Positions 46,267 through 57,944 of a stretch of 64,000 nt of DNA are shown here, piece by piece; position 1 is the first letter of the stretch, and the number at the start of each line of letters is the position of its first letter. The stretch covers positions 114,550,979 to 114,614,978 of the forward strand of contig NC_081841.1 in assembly GCF_963259705.1 (NCBI RefSeq), in the 5' to 3' direction. Origin of the DNA: Myotis daubentonii (Eukaryota > Chordata > Mammalia > Chiroptera > Vespertilionidae). The notes under the pieces were generated by a model. It did no database searches. It worked only from the letters and a program-made list of their open reading frames with translations, and was not told the origin of the DNA. Made by a program: the position numbers and the translations under genes.

Positions 46267-47553
46267 AAGAATAGGGGAAGGAAAACAGTTTAAAATAAAG
46301 GAGGAAGGAAAGAAAATAGTAGGAATTAAAAAGAAAAATAGAGGGGAAAGCAGGTAGACATAAAATCAGAAAAGAAAAAATAATGAGAAAGCAGGAGAAA
46401 AATCAAAGAGAGAAAACATCAAGTAGTGAAAAAAATAAAAAATAAAAAAATAATTTGAGTAGGAAAAGGGAAGAGAAAAATTATATATATGAATGAAACA
46501 ATGGAGACTAGAATAATAACAAATAAAGCAGATAGATAAAGAAGATAAATTAAAAACTGGAGATGGGAAAGAGAAAAAAATTTAAAAAGAATAGAAAAAA
46601 AAAAGAAGGAAAAAAAGAGAAAAAAAAGTGAAGTGACATTCATTTCAGCAGTTTAGCTCCCTTTGTATCCCTCTCTTCTGTCCTGTCTGCCAATTCCGGG
46701 ATTCCTGTGAGGTACTTGGTGCTAACCACTATCAAGAACTTTTCCCCTTTGGCTTTTAGCAACCTGCTTGAAGAAGCTCCAAGAGATCCATTGATCTACT
46801 GTTTGTCTCATCAGAACTTGGCTGCAAGAAGGAGGGGCCGGTCTGCCCTCTAAAGTAAGTTTCTTAGCATCATTGGGTTCAGGGCTGGGTCATCAAACTT
46901 CCCTTCATACCCTGGGGTCTACCTCTGCTGACCTTTGCTTGCTAGCCAGCTTTCAATCTTAATCTCTCAAAAGTCTCTTTCTGAAAGGGCTGTTTAGCTT
47001 TCAGGGAAAGTGGTAGGAGTGTTTCCCAGTCCCAGAGCTACTCCTTGGTGAATGGCCCTAAATATTACTCTTCCCTCAGGTGGACAGAGATCCTTGTATG
47101 GAGACCAGTGGGATTATTTGGAAACCTGGAGGTTTTATCAGTTCTCCCATGGTGGGTAAGTCCCAGTCTGAATCCCAGGATAGTGATGCAGATGGCCCCT
47201 CCCCTAATCCAGTCACTGACACTCCTGAGACTATTCAAAACTGTAGACTTGGCCTCCACTTTTGTTTTTTCTGAAAAGGTCAAAATGCAGGGTGTGGCTT
47301 GCAAGTCTCCTGAGGGTGGGACAGGTTTTATCACCTAGGGCATTTTTTATTGTTGTTGTTTTCTTTTCCTATCTGGGGCTACTGGGAGCTGCCAGCTCCT
47401 CTCAGGAAAAATGGTCATTTGTTTTGGGGGGTCTGTCACCAAATACTCCTGGCTGCTGCTTTTCTATGTCTCCTTGCAATGCTTCCTACCACAGTCTCTC
47501 CTTAGGAACCTCCAGTCTGTGTCTCCCTCCCTGCACCAATGAGAGGAGTTAGC

Positions 47554-47995
47554 TTGATACACAGGCATATAGGGCAGGGTTCTAATGGAAAGCAAAGGCA
47601 GGTAGAACAAAGGCAGGGGCAGACAAGGCAATTTGAGCCAGCCTAATCACAGGAACCAACCATGCAGAAATAACAGAATGTTTTTAGACTCAGAGTGGGA
47701 GGTATGTGAAACTAGGGAAGAGCTGCAAACATAAGGTGAACTAATGAATAGGAACAGGTAAAGTTCAGGTCCCTTGCTGGACAAGAACAATTGAGGGAAT
47801 CAATCAGGTGGAAACGTGGGTAGATATAGAGCAGGCTTGTAGCAAATATAAATCTCTAGACTGATTAGCTTCAGTGGATACCCATTATTGAGCTCCCTCC
47901 CCATGTGGGGATTCTGAATCTGCTTGCAATAAATTTTCATGCTTTTGCTTAAATTTTCTGGTCTGTGATTTCATTCTTCAACTTCATGAGAAACT
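47554..47995 (+). mobile_element. Probable solo LTR
   Basis: Ends with a TATA-like 'caaatataaatctc' (47846 on), an AATAAA at about 47929 and a further 60 bases, the layout of U3-R-U5. The start near TGATACACAGGC is a guess and no TSD was established. Family not identified. Confidence 0.45.
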
Positions 47996-48532
47996 ATCCC
48001 AGGAAAAACTTCAGCTTGCCATTCCAGGTATCACCAAAGCCTCTGCTGAGTAGCTGCAAATGAAAACTCATGCTCTGGGTTTAAAAAAAAGTGAAACTTC
48101 CAGCTTTCTCTTTGGCTCTGGTCTACTGGCTTGATACTCTGCTGTGGTTAGCAACCCTGCTGCCTTTCACAGATGAATGTTACATGTGCTGCTGGTCTCA
48201 GGTCTGGTGTTCTGGGCTAAGGAGCCCAGCCTGGGTTCTATGCATCTATCTTCTGAGGGAAAAGACCCTCCCATAGCCAGAAGCTCCCTCTTCACCCTCA
48301 GCCTGCTGGCCTGCCACTCCTGGAAGCTGGGTCAGCTCCTCTCATGACCTCACCCTTCCTACTAGTCTCCAGGTGTTTTCTGTCCTTCCTTGATAAGTAT
48401 TTTCCTTAGGTGGACCTCAGTTGGTAATTCCAATTTAGTTATATTTCCAGTCTGGCTCTGGGATGAGGTACACGACCAGTCTGCCTATCTGGCCACCATT
48501 TTTTCTCCTTCTTTGTAATTAAAATTTTTTAA

Positions 48533-48739
48533 TATCATATTTTATTGATTTCAGAGATGAAGGGAAAGGGAGAGATAGAAACATCAATGATGAGAGAGAA
48601 TCATTGATCAGCTGCCTTCTGCATACCCCTACAGGGGATCGAGCCTGCAACTTGGGCATGTGCCCTGGTCAGGAATGGAACCATGACCTCCTGGTTCATA
48701 GGTTGACTCTCAATCACTGAGCCACACCAGGTGGTCAGA
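48533..48739 (-). mobile_element. VES SINE with TSD
   Basis: Flanked by AATTAAAATTTTTTAA (48517-48532) and AATTAAAACTTTTTAA (48740-48755). Reverse-strand VES with tail 'tattttattgatttcagag' at the left. Confidence 0.9.
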
Positions 48740-49023
48740 AATTAAAACTTTTTAACTAAAAGCAGTTTATGGCAGGTAGTCATGTCCTAGGCTAGAATTT
48801 TCCCTGACAAAGGTAGATCTTTGCTTAAGCTAAGCCTGTATATTGTCTCTTGCATCTACAATAATATACCTTTGTGATGTCAGGGTAACTTTCCTTTTTT
48901 CTGGACCCCTTAGGGCACAACCAATGCACCAGAGACTACAAATCTTATTGTTATTTTTATCAGGTTAATTGTTGACCTGATAAACAATCCTGTATATGTA
49001 AAAGATATATCACTTTACTTTTT

Positions 49024-49217
49024 TTTTAATGTTTTTTATTGATTTTTTACAGAGAGGAAGGGAGAGAGATAGTTAGAAACATCGATCAGCTGCCTCCTGC
49101 ACACCCTCCACAAGGGATGTGCCCGCAACCAAGGTACATGCCCTTGACCGGAATCGAACCTGGGACCCTTCAGTCCGCAGGCCGACGCTCCATCCACTGA
49201 GCCAAACCAGTCAGGGC
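49024..49217 (-). mobile_element. VES SINE with TSD
   Basis: TATCACTTTACTTTTT stands on both sides (49008-49023, 49218-49233). Confidence 0.95.
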
Positions 49218-49639
49218 TATCACTTTACTTTTTATTTAATCCCATAGGTTTCGACAGCCTCCCTAATCTATCACCAATGAATTTAATATAACCTACTTAC
49301 ATCTTCTCTTTTGATTGTAATGTATAAAATAAGGTTAAAAACTGCATTCTCGGAGCATTATCTCAATGCCTTTAGATTTTGCTTTCTGATAGTTTGGCTC
49401 AAGTAAACTCACAAAATTCTCTATAGGTTTGAATGTTTCTTATGTTGACAATTGTCTATGTAGAAAACCCCAAATAACCAACAAAAACTCCTGAAATGAA
49501 TAAACAATTATAACAAGGTTGTATATTACCAGACTAACATACAAAATTCAATAACCTTCCTATATAGCAGCAATAAATACTCAAAATTAAAAACACAATA
49601 CATTATTCCCAAGTAATAAAATACTTATGTGTAAATCTA

Positions 49640-50055
49640 ACCCCATTTATACCCAGCTTTTAAGACCCGTGAAATCAAAGGTCCTAGCATGCTCTCCCTC
49701 CAGGGGGCATGCCCATGTCATCCTCTATCCCCTCACCCACCAGCACCTGTCCCCTAACCTCTCTGGGACCCCATGAGACTTGCAACCAGGGGAACAATGG
49801 GCAGCAGCAGCTTGTCCTGGGCTAGCCCCCTGAACCTGTCTCCAAGGCCCCTTTTCTCTGACTTTCCCATGGGCCAAAGCAGCCCATCCTAGGATTTCCT
49901 GTTGCTTTTTCTAGGCTCTTCCTTATTTCACTCTCCTAAGTATATATTTGCTGCCATCAGTAAATTCTTGCTTGCTTTTCTACACTTTGTCTTTTTACCT
50001 TAAAAATCTTTCCTGCATTGGTGAGAAGAACCGAGGTCCCAGTCAGTAACCCCAA
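49640..50055 (+). mobile_element. Possible solo LTR in L1M
   Basis: A C-rich block unlike L1 that interrupts L1M order. It has 'cttgcttgcttttctacact' and 'gagaagaaccgaggtcccag' near its right end. No poly-A signal or TSD was proven. Confidence 0.35.
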
Positions 50056-50346
50056 TTGGTGACAAATATAGTCATCTGATCTTGAGAAAGCAAAAGCAAT
50101 TCAATGGAGAAAGGTTAGTCTTTGCAACAAGTGATTCTGGGGAGAAAAGGGCTCTAGACACAGCTCTTACATCTTTTACAAAAAAAAAATTAATTAATTC
50201 AAAATGGATCATAGACCCAATGTAAAATTTAAAACTTCTGGAAGATCGCATAGGATAAAATGTAGATAAACTGGGTTTTATGATGAGTCTTTAGAAACAA
50301 CAACAAAATATAATCCTTGAAAGAAAAATTTGATAAATTGAACTTT

Positions 50347-50552
50347 AAAATTCTTTTGTATTGATTTCAGTGAAGGGAGAGGGAGAAAGAGATAGAAACA
50401 TCATTGACAAGAGAGAGTCATTGATTGGCTGCCTCATGCACATGCCACACTAGGGATTGAGCCCGCTACCCACATGTGCTCTGACCAGGAATCATATCAT
50501 GATTTCCTGGTTAATAGATTGATGCTCAACCACTGAGCCACGTTGGCCAGGC
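50347..50552 (-). mobile_element. VES SINE in L1M
   Basis: AAATTGAACTTT (50335-50346) and AAATTGGACTTC (50553-50564) flank it. Confidence 0.85.
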
Positions 50553-50821
50553 AAATTGGACTTCTTTGAATTAAAATTTTCTGCTCTGTGAAAGACATTG
50601 TTAAGAGAATGAAAAGATAAGCCACAAACTCGAGAAAAAAATATTTGTAAAACATATATCAAATAAAAGCTTGTATCCAAGATAAAGATATACAAGAACT
50701 CTTAAAACTTAACAATGAGAAAATAAAACAAAACCCAATTAAAAATGGACAAAAGATCCAAACAAATATTTTATTAAAGAAGATATGCAGATGAAAAATT
50801 GCCATATAAAAAAGATGTTCA

Positions 50822-51066
50822 GCCCCAGCTGGGCGGCTCAGTTGGTTGGAGCATTGTCCCATACACCAAAAAGTTGAGGATTCAATTCCAGGTCAGGGCC
50901 CATACCCAGGTTGCAGGTTAGATTTCTGGCTGGGACACATATGGGAGGCAACCTACTGATATTTCTCTCTCATATTGATCTTTCTCTCTCTCACACATAC
51001 ACTCTCTGTCTCCCTTCCTCACTCTCTAAAATCAATAAACATATCCTCATGTGAGGATTAAAAAAT
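50822..51066 (+). mobile_element. VES-type SINE, second subfamily
   Basis: Head 'gccccagctgggcggctcag' with 'cccatacaccaaaaagttg', and tail 'cctcatgtgaggattaaaaa'. It belongs to the subtype also seen, deleted, at 11183. Confidence 0.85.
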
Positions 51067-51843
51067 ATATATTAATAATAAAAGTTTCAACATCATATGT
51101 CATTAGGAAACTGAACTGAATATTAAAACAATGAGGTACCAGTACATGACTATTAAAATGACTTAAAAACAAACAAACAAAAAACAACTCCTGACATTAC
51201 CAAATACTGTAGAGAATATGGAGTAACAGAAAGAAACTTGACTTTATTATTATGGTGGCAATGCAAAATGGTACTTTGGAAGGCTGTTTCTGACAAAGTT
51301 AAGCAGTTTTATTGTACTATTCAGTTACCATGTTCCTAGATATTTACCCAATTGAGTTGAAAACTTATGTCCACATAAAAACTGGCATACCTACATTTAT
51401 AGCAGCTTTGTTCCTAATTGCCAAAACTGGCAGCAACCGAGATGTCCTTTGATACATGAATGGATAAACAAACTGTGATAATATGCAGTGATTAAAAAAA
51501 AAGAAATGATCTATCAAATGATGAAATGAAATAAAGAAACCTTACAAGCAAATTGGGGTGAATGACACTAGGCTGAAAAGTCTAATTACTATATGACAGT
51601 CTAAAAAGGAGACAAAACTACAGAAACAGTAAGAGTCTGATAGTTGCCAGGGATCCTGGGGAGTAGAGTTGGTGGGATAGGTGCATATGTGAAGCACAGA
51701 AGATGTTTAAGGGAGTAAAATTACTTGGCATGACACTGTAATGGTGGATATGTGTCATTATACATTTATTAAAGTCCATAGAAATGTAACACAAAGAGTA
51801 AATCTTAATATAAACTATGGACTTTGGTTGATAATAATGTATT

Positions 51844-52060
51844 TTTTAAAATATATTTTTATTGATTTCAGAGAGGAAAAGAGAGGGAAAAAGAGATAGA
51901 AACATCAATGATGAGAGAGAATCATTGATTGGCTGCCTCCTGAACATACTTCACTGGGGATTGAACCCACAACCCAGGCATGTGCCCTTGACCAGAATCG
52001 AACCTGGGACACTTCAGTCCACAGGCCAACGCTCTATCCACTGAGCCAAACTGGCTAGGG
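51844..52060 (-). mobile_element. VES SINE with TSD
   Basis: TGATAATAATGTATT (51829-51843) and TGATAATCATGTATT (52061-52075). Confidence 0.95.
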
Positions 52061-52209
52061 TGATAATCATGTATTGATCTGCCACATTAGTTGTTAATAG
52101 ATGTACCACAATTATGCATGATCGTAATAATAAGGGAAACAATGTGTGGGGTATGAGAGCTCCCACACATTTAAAAAATGTCTGCTCATTTTTTAAAATA
52201 AATATAAAG

Positions 52210-52410
52210 TTGTTAAGAATAAAGTCTAATCAAGAGTCAGGGGAGGGGGGTTAGAGATCAACCAAAGGACTTGATACATGCATATTAGCATAACCAATAG
52301 ACACAGACACTGGGGCGGTGTGGGGGTTTGCCCTCGGGGGTGGGAGTTACAGGGGGGTCAATAGGGAAAAAGGAGACATATGTAATACTTTAAACAATAA
52401 AAAAGAATAA
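52210..52410 (+). mobile_element. Retroelement 3' UTR fragment, probably bat L1
   Basis: 'gagatcaaccaaaggacttg', 'aatagacacagacactgg' and a terminal 'aatactttaaacaataaaaa' look like an A-tailed retroelement 3' end. Confidence 0.55.
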
Positions 52411-52489
52411 AATCTATTAACTTAAAAATATAAATAAATGAAACTAAACAGAATCTGAACACTTCTTTCAGATAATTTTTTATCTCATA

Positions 52490-53050
52490 AAAATCATTTA
52501 TTTTTTATTTTAATGATCTTTTTACATTTATTAATTTAATTTTTAAGTTTTTAAAGCTTCAGTTTCTCCCTCGCTTTTCCCTCATTGTCCTTTTCTAGCT
52601 GCCTCCACCCTCTACCCCAGGCCTTCACCACCTTATTGTCTGTGTCCATGGGTTATGAATATATGCATACAAGTTCTTTGGTTGATCTCTTCCCACTCAC
52701 CCACCCTACCCTGCCTTCCCTTTGAGATTCTGCTGTCTGTTCTATACTTCAGTGTCTCTGGATCTATTTTGTTCATCAGTTTATTTTGCTCATTAGATTC
52801 CACATATGAGTGAGATTATGTGATACTTGTCTTTCTCTGGCTTATTTCATTTAGTATAATACTCTCCAGGTACTCCCCTGCTGTCTCCAAGTGTAAGAGA
52901 TCCCTCTTTTTTACTGATGCATAGTATTCCATGGTGTAAATGTACCATAGCTTTTTATCCACTCATCTACTAATGGACACTTGGGCTGCTTCCAGATCTT
53001 AGCTATTGTAAATTGTGCTGCTGTGAACGTAGGCGTGCATACATTCTTCA
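52490..53050 (-). mobile_element. 5'-truncated LINE-1, 3' UTR and ORF2 end
   Basis: Same 3' UTR order as at 1207-1750 and 37008-37560: 'tgtctgtgtccatgggttat', 'tatgcatacaagttctttgg', 'agtattccatggtgtaaatg' and 'cttagctattgtaaattgtg'. It stops at about 53050. Confidence 0.85.
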
Positions 53051-53331
53051 TAAAAACCTTTTAAATAAACTTTAAGAACCTAATGTTTGTTTAATTTTGG
53101 TATAGTTCCAAAGAAGAATAACCACTGTTATCCAAAAAGGCTGTTAAAATATCTTTTTATTTTTCAACTGCTTATCAGCTTGAGGCTAAATTTTCTTTAT
53201 ATAGTTAACCAAAACAACATGTCATATCTGAATGAAAGCAGAAGCAGAAGCAGATAGGATAAACCAGCTGTCTTTCATTAATCCAAATATGATTTGCCAA
53301 AAATTGAGCAATAGAACTCTCACTAATTTTT

Positions 53332-53362
53332 AAAAATGATTTTAGAGAGAAAGGGAGATGAA

Positions 53363-53408
<46 letters not shown>

Positions 53409-53556
53409 CGATGGGAGAGAGAAACATCAATTGGTTGCATCCTGCAAATGCTCAAACCCACAACCTGAGTATATGCCCTGATGAGGAATTGAACCTGTCA
53501 CCTTTTGGTGTATGGGACAGCATGCCAACCAATTGAGCCATACCAGCCAGGACTCT
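53332..53556 (-). mobile_element. VES-type SINE with (AG)n expansion and TSD
   Basis: TCTCACTAATTTTT at 53318-53331 and 53557-53570. An (AG)n tract of about 45 bp at 53357-53402 derives from the pyrimidine-rich SINE tail. Confidence 0.95.
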
Positions 53557-53662
53557 TCTCACTAATTTTTGAAAAGATATTTTTATTAAAAAAATTTTTG
53601 GTTATGTCAATGTGTGCTTATTATTTTAATTTTAAAATAAATAAATTATATATATATATATA

Positions 53663-54839
53663 TCCTATCTAATAAAAGGGTAATATGCAAATTAACCATT
53701 ACTCCATCACAAAGATGGTGGCGCCCAGTCCTCTCAGCCCCATCAGAGTCCCCCAGTCCGGGGGGAGCCGGGGGCAGGGGCGGCCCCTGAGAGTGGGCAG
53801 AGCGGCCAGGCAGAATGCTTGCTTTGAGGCCTGAAGCAGAGCCAGTGGGGCCCTGCCCAAGCCGTGACAGAGGCTTGAACAGGCAGAGAGCGGAGCTGGG
53901 GCAGCCCTGCCCAAGCTACCGCAGAGGCTTGAGTAGAGTTGGGGGGCCCCTGCCCAAGCCACGGTGGAGGCTTGAGCAGGGCTAGAGTGGAGCCGGGGTG
54001 GGGGGGCCCTGCCCAAGCTTCAGTGGAGGCTTGAGCAGGCCTGGAGACGGGAAGGGGGGCATGTTGCCAGCCGTGGCTTGCTAGCAGTCCCACCTCTGCA
54101 CGTGACCTGCAGAGGAAACACCTTTTCTGACAGCTCATTGGCTAAGCTCCCTGTATGCCACTGGCAGTGTTCTTGCTAACTTGGGTAATAAGAATTCAAG
54201 AAGGTGATCTAGGGTTTTTCCACCTCACTCCTGGAGGAAAAAATGAAGATCCACTGCTAGAGGGCTAAGAAATGTCATATCCTGTCCTAGCCAGTTTGGC
54301 TCAGTGGATAATGCCTCGTCCTGTGGACTGCAGGGTCCGGGTTCAATTCTGATCAAGGACATGTACCTAGGTTGCAGGTTCCTTCTTTGCTGGGGCCCAG
54401 GTCAGGGGTTATGCAGGAGGCCACCAAAAGAAGTGTTCCTCTCACATTGATGTTACTCTCTGTATTTCCCTCTCCCTTCCACTCTCTCTAAAAATCAATA
54501 GAAAAATATCCTCAGGTGAGGATAAAAAAGAGAAATAAATGTCATATCCTATGAAAGACACATCTTGAAAATGCCTAAAGAAAGTTGTCATTTTTTCATG
54601 GTGAAGGTACTAGAGTCTGTGTTGATGAAAACACCTTGGTGTCTGTGGTAGCCAGCAGTGGCAGCAGCAGCGGGGTGTTGGGGGTGGCGCCTTCCCCTGA
54701 TCAGCCTGGTCACCTTCTGCAGAGGGAGGCCAGACTGCAGCCTAGGCCGTCAGTAGGACATCCCCTGAGGGCTCAGACTGAGAGGGGCAGGCTAGGCTGA
54801 GGGACCCACCCACTCCAGTGCTGTGCACTGGGCCTCTAG
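53663..54839 (+). mobile_element. HeliBat-type Helitron H1 (first of three joined copies)
   Basis: TCCTATCTAATAAAAGGGTA after an A; ends 'gtgcactgggcctctag'. Its 3' CTAG is followed at once by the TCCTA of H2, with no host base between. Nested VES SINE at 54284. Confidence 0.9.
54284..54536 (+). mobile_element. VES SINE in Helitron H1 with TSD
   Basis: AAATGTCATATCCT at 54270-54283 and 54537-54550. Confidence 0.95.
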
Positions 54840-55513
54840 TCCTACCTAATAATAGAGAAACATAGTAATTAACCGTAACTTCACTACCCTTCCCATTGGC
54901 TAATCAGCGAGATATGCAAATTAACTGTCAACCAAGATGGCGGCCGGCAGGCAGGCAGCTGAAATGAACAGGAGGCTTGCTTGCTCCAGTGAAGGAGGAA
55001 GCCAAGGTTCCCCACCTGCCACTGCCGGCCTCTGAGCTGCAACTCTAAGAAAAAATGTTGCAATTATAGAAGCTAAACAATCCCCAGAAACCTGCTTTCA
55101 GCTGGCTGGCCTCAGAGCTGGAGCTGAAACAGTGTTTCAATTATAGAAGCCAAACAAACCCAAATCAGCAGCCAAGGTCTCAGAGCTGGAGCTGAGCCTC
55201 GTTGCTAAAGCTGGCTCTCAGTTCCAGTGACAGCCATAGAAAATAAATCCCAGAATAATAAAAAAAAAAAACAGGAAAAAAGGAGAGGCTGGGGGCTTCA
55301 GTCATCTGCCAGCCCGAAAACGGCCCTCAGCCCCTCACCCAGACTGGCCAGGCACCCCAGTGGGGACCCCCACCCTGAAGGGGGTGTGACCAGCTGCAAA
55401 AAGCCATCATCACCTCACCCAGGCTGGCCAGGCACCCAAGCGGGACCCCCACCCTGATCCGGGACACCCTTCATGGCAAACCAGCCAGCCGCCACCCGTG
55501 CACCAGGCCTCTA
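54840..55513 (+). mobile_element. HeliBat-type Helitron H2
   Basis: TCCTACCTAATAATAGAGAA start; ends 'gtgcaccaggcctcta', missing the final G of CTAG, and abuts H3. Its 5' 130 bp carries ATTGGCTAAT (CCAAT box on the minus strand), ATGCAAAT (octamer) and CCAAGATGGCGGC (YY1-type). Confidence 0.88.
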
Positions 55514-56131
55514 TCCTATATAGTAAAAGGGTAATATGCCTCCCAGCACTGGAATCAGCGGAGCCGCGAGGCCTCCAGGCCTGGGATCAGTGGAGCCACA
55601 AGGTCTCCCGAACCCAGGATCAGCGGAGCCGCGAGGCCTCCTAGCACCGGGATCAGTGGAGCAGCGAGGCCTCACTGCCCCTGTGTCAAGCGGAGCCGTG
55701 AGGCCTCCTGGCCCCTGGAGCAGCGTGACAGGGGGCAGCACCCAAACCCCCTGATCGCCCTGTGGCTCTGTGCGTGACAGGGGGGAGCTCCCCAACCCGC
55801 CGATCAGCCCTGCTCTGTGCGTGACAGGGGGCAGCGCCCCAACCCCCCAATCGGCCCTAACCTGAGCGTGACTAAGGGTGGCATCACAACCTCCTGATCT
55901 GCCCTGCTCTGTGCATGACAGCGGGTGGTGCCCCAACTCCCCAATCGGCCCTGCTCTGAGCCCAACCAAGGGCTGCACCTAGGGATTGGGCCTGCCCTCT
56001 GCCACCCGGGAGCGGGCATAAGCCAACAGGTTATTATCTCCCAAGGGGTCCCAGACTATGAGAGGGCACAAGTGGGGCTGAGGGACACCCACCCCTGCCA
56101 GTGCACAAATTTTTGTGCACCAGGCCTCTAG
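55514..56131 (+). mobile_element. HeliBat-type Helitron H3 with internal minisatellite
   Basis: TCCTATATAGTAAAAGGGTA start; ends with the hairpin 'gtgcacaaatttttgtgcac' and CTAG before a host T at 56132. Interior has repeated units 'gagcagcgaggcctc' (55540-55710) and 'tctgtgcgtgacaggggg' (55730-55960). Confidence 0.9.
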
Positions 56132-56727
56132 TATATATATATTAACTATATGGGAGCTACTTTGAGATAAGGTAAATATTTCACACCTCATCAAACTTTT
56201 CTTCATTTTTAAAATATCATTGATTATTCTTTCCTGAATCAACTTATATTGTAGTAGTTATCAAAAGATGATATTCTAAATTCATCATTTTTCTACATTT
56301 ATTGATTGTCATTTCACTGTAAAGCAAACATTTTAAAAATGTTTTCAATGACTTATTCACATTAATTTATCTATTTATCTCAGTCTAGACTCACACATTT
56401 TAATTTTATTCAATGAGTTATAATTTATTATTATTATTATTATTAATTTTGTTTTTCAAATTTTCCTGAATTTGGAGAGTAAGGGCCATTTTAGAATGAT
56501 TGCTTTGCTCTTTTGACATGTCCAAAATAGGTTTTTATTCCTTCTTTTCTTTTTGGTATTATACAGAATTTCACTTTCACCATATACTTTTCTTACTCTG
56601 GCATCATTTCACAAAGGTTACTGGCTTTGTTTAGTAAAGAATAGTTTTTAGAAACCAAGATTGTGATGCTATGTGTTCACTGCTACTGGACTTTCACATC
56701 TTGTCAGCAGGCAGAGCTATAAATATA
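56132..56727. other. AT-rich single-copy-looking DNA between Helitrons
   Basis: No gene or repeat recognised apart from a short (ATT)n at about 56430-56446. Confidence 0.45.
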
Positions 56728-57470
56728 TCCTATCTAATAAAAGAGAAACAAGGTAATTAGCCATAACTTCGCTACCCTTCCCATTGGCTAATCAGGGAGA
56801 TATGCAAATTAACTGCCAACCAAGATGGCGGCTGGCAGCCAGGCTACTGACGCGAACAAAAGGCTTGCTTGCTCCAGTGACAGAGGAAGCCAGGTTCCCC
56901 GCCTGCGGCTGCTAGGCTCTCAGCTGCTCTCTAAGAAACGTTGTTACAAATATAGAAGCTAAACAAAACCCCAAAAACCTGCTTTCAGTCAGCTGGGATC
57001 TCAGAGCTGGAGTCACAACAAAGTTTCAAATACAGAAGGTAAACAAAGTCCGGGATCAACAGAGCAGCGAGGCCTCACTGCCCCTATGTCAAGCAGAGCT
57101 GTGAGGCCTCCCAGCACCGGGATCAACAGAGCAGCGAGGCCTCACTGCCCCTGTGTTGAGCGGACCAGTGAGGCCTCCCAGCAACGGGATCAGCGGAGCC
57201 ATGAGGCCTCCTGGCCCATGGAGCAGTGTGACAGGGGCTATCTCCCAAACCCCCTGATCGCCCTGTGGCTCTGTGTGTGACAGGGGCAGGGCCACAACCT
57301 CCCTATCCGCCCTGCTCTGTTCGTGAAAGGGGAAGGCACCCCAACCCCTTGATCGGCCCTACTCTGTGCCTGATAAGGGGGAGCTCCCCAGTTCCCTGAT
57401 TGGCCCTGCTCTGTGTGTGACAGAGTGAGGCACCCCAACCCCCCCCATGGGCCCTGCTCTGTGTGTGACA
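56728..57470 (+). mobile_element. HeliBat-type Helitron H4, 3'-truncated chimera
   Basis: TCCTATCTAATAAAAGAGAA start. The first 320 bp follow H2 (CCATTGGCTAATC, ATGCAAAT, CCAAGATGGCGGC), and from about 57050 it follows the minisatellite interior of H3. It stops at about 57470 with no hairpin or CTAG. Confidence 0.85.
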
Positions 57471-57522
57471 TATTTCTGAAGATTTTTAATTTCTTTTTGA
57501 GCTGCCTTATTACCTTGGCTAT

Positions 57523-57940
57523 GTTACCATAAACAGTTGGTCAGAGAATAAGGGAGTCTCCCCCATTGACCAAGATAGTGACAGGGGGAGGTTCTTTAAC
57601 TGAGTGCACCTAAAGCTGGAAATATGAATGGTTAGAGGCAGAGTTTGCCAAAAGCAAGAAAGATGAATGGACAGGGCTCCAACAGGCCAAAAGTTAGGAA
57701 GATGAATGTATAGGGCCCCAAGTATTTCAAAAGTCAGCAAGATAATTGGATAGAGAAAATAAAAGTCCTCCCCTTCCTATCCCTATAAGAACAGTTGGTT
57801 TGAGCAGGAAGAGAGATGATCTTTGAGATGAGATTGGTTTTTGAGACAGTAGTCAGGTTGTTTGGCTTCTAAATAAAACTCTTTCCTTCTGTACCAGCAC
57901 CTGCCACAGGAGTTTGGCTTTCTTTGTGGCAGGCAACCTC
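57523..57940 (+). mobile_element. Probable solo LTR
   Basis: TGTTACCATAAACAGTTGG start; 'ccctataagaac' TATA-like box at about 57781; AATAAA at 57870 and an end near 'tttgtggcaggcaacc'. This is a U3-R-U5 layout typical of an endogenous retrovirus LTR; TSD and family not settled. Confidence 0.55.
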
Positions 57941-57944
57941 TTTT

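Larger units (their letters stand above)
44556..48508 (-). mobile_element. L1-G ORF1 and 5' UTR block
   Basis: ORF1 remnant at about 44600-45470 (the 'atttcttgcatgctggtttg' C-terminal region and the 'gtctccccattg' start region), then a long 5' UTR with an A-rich part (45760-46640) and a unique part ending 'ggccaccattttttctcc' near 48508, an L1-like 5' end. A VES SINE and a probable LTR are nested in it. Confidence 0.7.
49440..52190 (+). mobile_element. Old mammalian L1 (L1M type), ORF2 3' part and 3' UTR
   Basis: Plus-strand, very diverged: 'caaaatggatcatagaccca' (50202), 'ctctgtgaaagacattgtta' (50583), 'acatcatatgtcattaggaa' (51090), 'tatgtccacataaaaactgg', 'aaactatggactttgg' (51811) and the terminal '...atgtgtggggtatg' region. 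Three VES SINEs and a possible LTR interrupt it. These landmarks are general to old mammalian L1s, unlike the younger bat L1s elsewhere in the window. Confidence 0.75.

Noticed and set aside
53699..54138. Long Pro/Ala/Ser-rich minus frames
   Set aside because: GC-rich Helitron interior with repeated sequence; not a gene.
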